Source: CAXQRU01 sp964226685
Lineage (GTDB): Bacteria; Pseudomonadota; Gammaproteobacteria; Pseudomonadales; Cellvibrionaceae
Assembly (NCBI GenBank): GCA_964226685.1
Contig: CAXQRU010000116.1
Span: 1-7,226 of the forward strand
Length of the DNA: 7,226 bases
Direction of reading: 5' to 3'
Shown: one piece after another, positions 6,287 through 7,226 of the stretch
Layout: the number at the start of each line of letters is the position of its first letter
Position numbering within the stretch: the first letter of the stretch is position 1
Position numbers and translations under genes: made by a program
The notes under the pieces: generated by a model
Database searches by the model: none
Told to the model about the DNA's origin: nothing
The model's input: only the letters and a program-made list of their open reading frames with translations

Positions 6287-6907
6287 ATGAAGAATACCGA
6301 CGCAGTTGACAAAAAAAATCAACGTCATCAAAAAGCCATGGAAAGGCAAAAACAAGCGGTAGATGAAAAAATTACAGCGGCTAACCTTGAGCGGGGGGTC
6401 GTTGTTTTGCTCACGGGCAATGGTAAGGGAAAAACCAGCTCCGGTTTTGGGATGGTATTGCGAGCCTTAGGTTATGGTCAAAAAGTGGCGGTCGTGCAAT
6501 TTATTAAAGGCGTTCAAGCCTCCGGTGAAGAGCTATTGATTGTCTCACAGTTTCCTGAGGTCGATTTTTACCAAATGGGTACAGGCTTTACCTGGGATAC
6601 GCAAAACCGCCAAGCGGATATTGAGGCAGCTGAGCGTACTTGGTGTGTGGCTAAAAAACATTTGGCTGATCCGAGTGTGGATCTAGTTTTACTTGATGAG
6701 TTGACCTATATGATCGCCTATCAATATTTGGATGAGCAAGAGATTATAGAATCCATTCAGCAGCGGCCAGTTGAGCAAAGTGTGATTGTGACGGGCCGTG
6801 GTGGCGGCACATTATTGAGAGATATTGCCGATACCGTGTCTGAAGTCAAAGAGATTAAGCATGGCTTTAATGTGGGGGTTAAGGCGCGTAAAGGTGTTGA
6901 TTATTAG
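6287..6907 (+). CDS. btuR: Cob(I)yrinic acid a,c-diamide adenosyltransferase (BtuR/CobO)
   Basis: This 206-residue cytoplasmic enzyme transfers the 5'-deoxyadenosyl group from ATP to reduced corrinoids, making coenzyme B12 (also called CobO, or CobA in Salmonella). The family pattern is clear: ERGVVVLLTGNGKGKTS with the P-loop GNGKGKTS at 44-51, VVQFIKG at 69-75, MGTGFTWDTQNR at 97-108, VLLDELTYMIAY at 134-145, TGRGGG at 169-174, and a C-terminal KHGFNVGVKARKGVDY. The length matches E. coli BtuR (196) plus a somewhat longer basic, Gln/Lys-rich N-terminus. The ATG is ten bases after the btuB stop, with only a weak ribosome-binding site, so it is probably co-transcribed and perhaps translationally coupled. 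Together with BtuB it forms a salvage unit that activates imported B12, and its product is the ligand of the upstream riboswitch. Confidence 0.95.
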   Translation: MKNTDAVDKKNQRHQKAMERQKQAVDEKITAANLERGVVVLLTGNGKGKTSSGFGMVLRALGYGQKVAVVQFIKGVQASGEELLIVSQFPEVDFYQMGTGFTWDTQNRQADIEAAERTWCVAKKHLADPSVDLVLLDELTYMIAYQYLDEQEIIESIQQRPVEQSVIVTGRGGGTLLRDIADTVSEVKEIKHGFNVGVKARKGVDY

Positions 6908-7043
6908 AGGCTTTTATTTCCTGGTTTGTCTTCACCCTCTCGAAGAATCGATAGCGTCACACTTTTTATTGTTTTAACTTGCAGTGCCAACATTTTTACT
7001 TATAATGATGTTCTAATTGGATAACCTAGGAAGGGAAAGGAAT
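6908..7043 (+). other. Intergenic region between btuR and the lipoprotein gene
   Basis: I see no gene in these 136 bases and no convincing stem plus U-tract terminator for the B12 operon; T-rich stretches near 6963-6976 lack a preceding stable hairpin. The right half holds the promoter-like hexamers and ribosome-binding site of the next gene. Confidence 0.6.
6979..7006 (+). promoter_or_regulatory. Candidate promoter of the lipoprotein gene
   Basis: A perfect -10 TATAAT (7001-7006) is preceded, across a 16-base spacer, by TTGCAG (6979-6984), only three of six matches to the -35 consensus. Transcription would start near 7013, giving a leader of about 30 bases. The -10 is strong and the -35 weak. 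Confidence 0.5.
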
Positions 7044-7202
7044 ATGAAACATCTATTATTTACTTGTATTGCAATGATCCTGTTTGGTTGTGGAGCTCAA
7101 TCTTTAGATACAACCAATGAACCTATCATAAGTCAACCCGAACAACCCGAACAACCCGAACAACCCGAACAACCCGAACAACCCGAACAACCCGAACAAC
7201 CC
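7044..7202 (+). CDS. Lipoprotein with Glu-Gln-Pro repeats, 3' end cut by the contig edge
   Basis: An ATG at 7044 follows a purine-rich ribosome-binding region (AGGAAGGGAAAGG, 7028-7040). Fifty-three codons are visible. The protein opens with a lipoprotein signal peptide, MKHLLFTCIAMILFGC, with lipobox LFGC and the lipidated cysteine at residue 16. The +2 residue is Gly, not Asp, so sorting to the outer membrane is expected. A short linker (to residue 32, ending ISQP) leads into seven EQP triplets. In known lipoproteins such low-complexity acidic, proline-rich stretches act as flexible tethers between the lipid anchor and a folded domain; that domain lies beyond the contig. The residues translated from adapter after 7202 are not real. 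I do not recognise the gene, and its function cannot be inferred from this part. It was easy to miss because its frame runs straight into adapter. Confidence 0.75.
7140..7202 (+). repeat. Seven perfect tandem copies of a 9-bp unit (GAACAACCC)
   Basis: The unit GAACAACCC is repeated seven times without one substitution, preceded by a partial copy CAACCC at 7134-7139. It is in frame and encodes Glu-Gln-Pro. The unit is three codons long, so gain or loss of copies keeps the reading frame. The array ends exactly where adapter begins, so the true copy number is unknown and could be larger. Confidence 0.95.
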
Positions 7203-7226
7203 AGATCGGAAGAGCACACGTCTGAA
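7203..7226 (+). other. Illumina TruSeq adapter remnant (right end)
   Basis: The last 24 bases begin AGATCGGAAGAGCACACGTC and match the TruSeq adapter that follows the insert in read 1. They are not genomic. The left and right adapters are in the orientation of a proper library molecule, yet the insert is about 7.2 kb. Confidence 0.98.

Noticed and set aside
6908..6976. Rho-independent terminator after btuR
   Set aside because: TCGA near 6939-6942 and again at 6947-6950 could pair over only four bases and is not followed by a U-tract; the T-rich stretch further on has no stable stem before it.
7134..7202. CRISPR array
   Set aside because: The 9-bp units are directly adjacent, without spacers, and encode an in-frame Glu-Gln-Pro repeat in a lipoprotein gene.
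1..7226. Phage, transposon, toxin-antitoxin or defence system
   Set aside because: No transposase, integrase, terminal repeats, tRNA gene or defence-type domains were found. Most of the genes are housekeeping, nutrient-uptake or lipid-metabolism genes.

Overview
The window reads as about 7.2 kb of chromosomal DNA from a gammaproteobacterium, probably free-living or aquatic. The evidence is ValS, BtuB and BtuR/CobO proteins of the gammaproteobacterial type, moderate G+C by eye, a textbook Fur box and a cobalamin riboswitch. I cannot place it to genus. Both ends carry Illumina TruSeq adapter sequence (1-23 and 7203-7226), so the real insert is about 24-7202 and the genes at both edges are cut.

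Layout. (1) 24-2736, minus strand: valS (valyl-tRNA synthetase), complete at its N-terminus. It lacks roughly its last 20 codons, and its apparent stop codon is two-thirds adapter. (2) 2831-3625, plus: a membrane-bound di-iron hydroxylase of the fatty acid hydroxylase/sterol desaturase family, divergent from valS. (3) 3648-4180, plus: a strong sigma70-like promoter with a perfect 19-bp Fur-box palindrome over its -10, followed by an octa-G tract and a 155-residue cysteine-rich TPR-like protein of unknown function. (4) 4187-6907, plus: a promoter, a cobalamin riboswitch with a hairpin that hides the Shine-Dalgarno sequence, then btuB (outer-membrane vitamin B12 receptor), and ten bases later btuR/cobO (corrinoid adenosyltransferase). 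(5) 6979-7202, plus: a promoter-like element and the start of a lipoprotein gene that runs into seven perfect copies of a 9-bp repeat (Glu-Gln-Pro) and then into adapter.

How the parts work together. The btuB-btuR pair is a B12 salvage operon: BtuB imports corrinoids across the outer membrane using TonB energy, and BtuR adds the adenosyl group to make coenzyme B12. The riboswitch presumably senses that product and shuts off translation of btuB. The gene just upstream looks iron-repressed through Fur, so iron-responsive and B12-responsive units lie side by side; TonB-dependent uptake is the theme common to both regulators. The least explained part is the Fur-controlled small TPR-like protein. 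I see no phage, transposon, CRISPR or defence genes and no large undescribed system.
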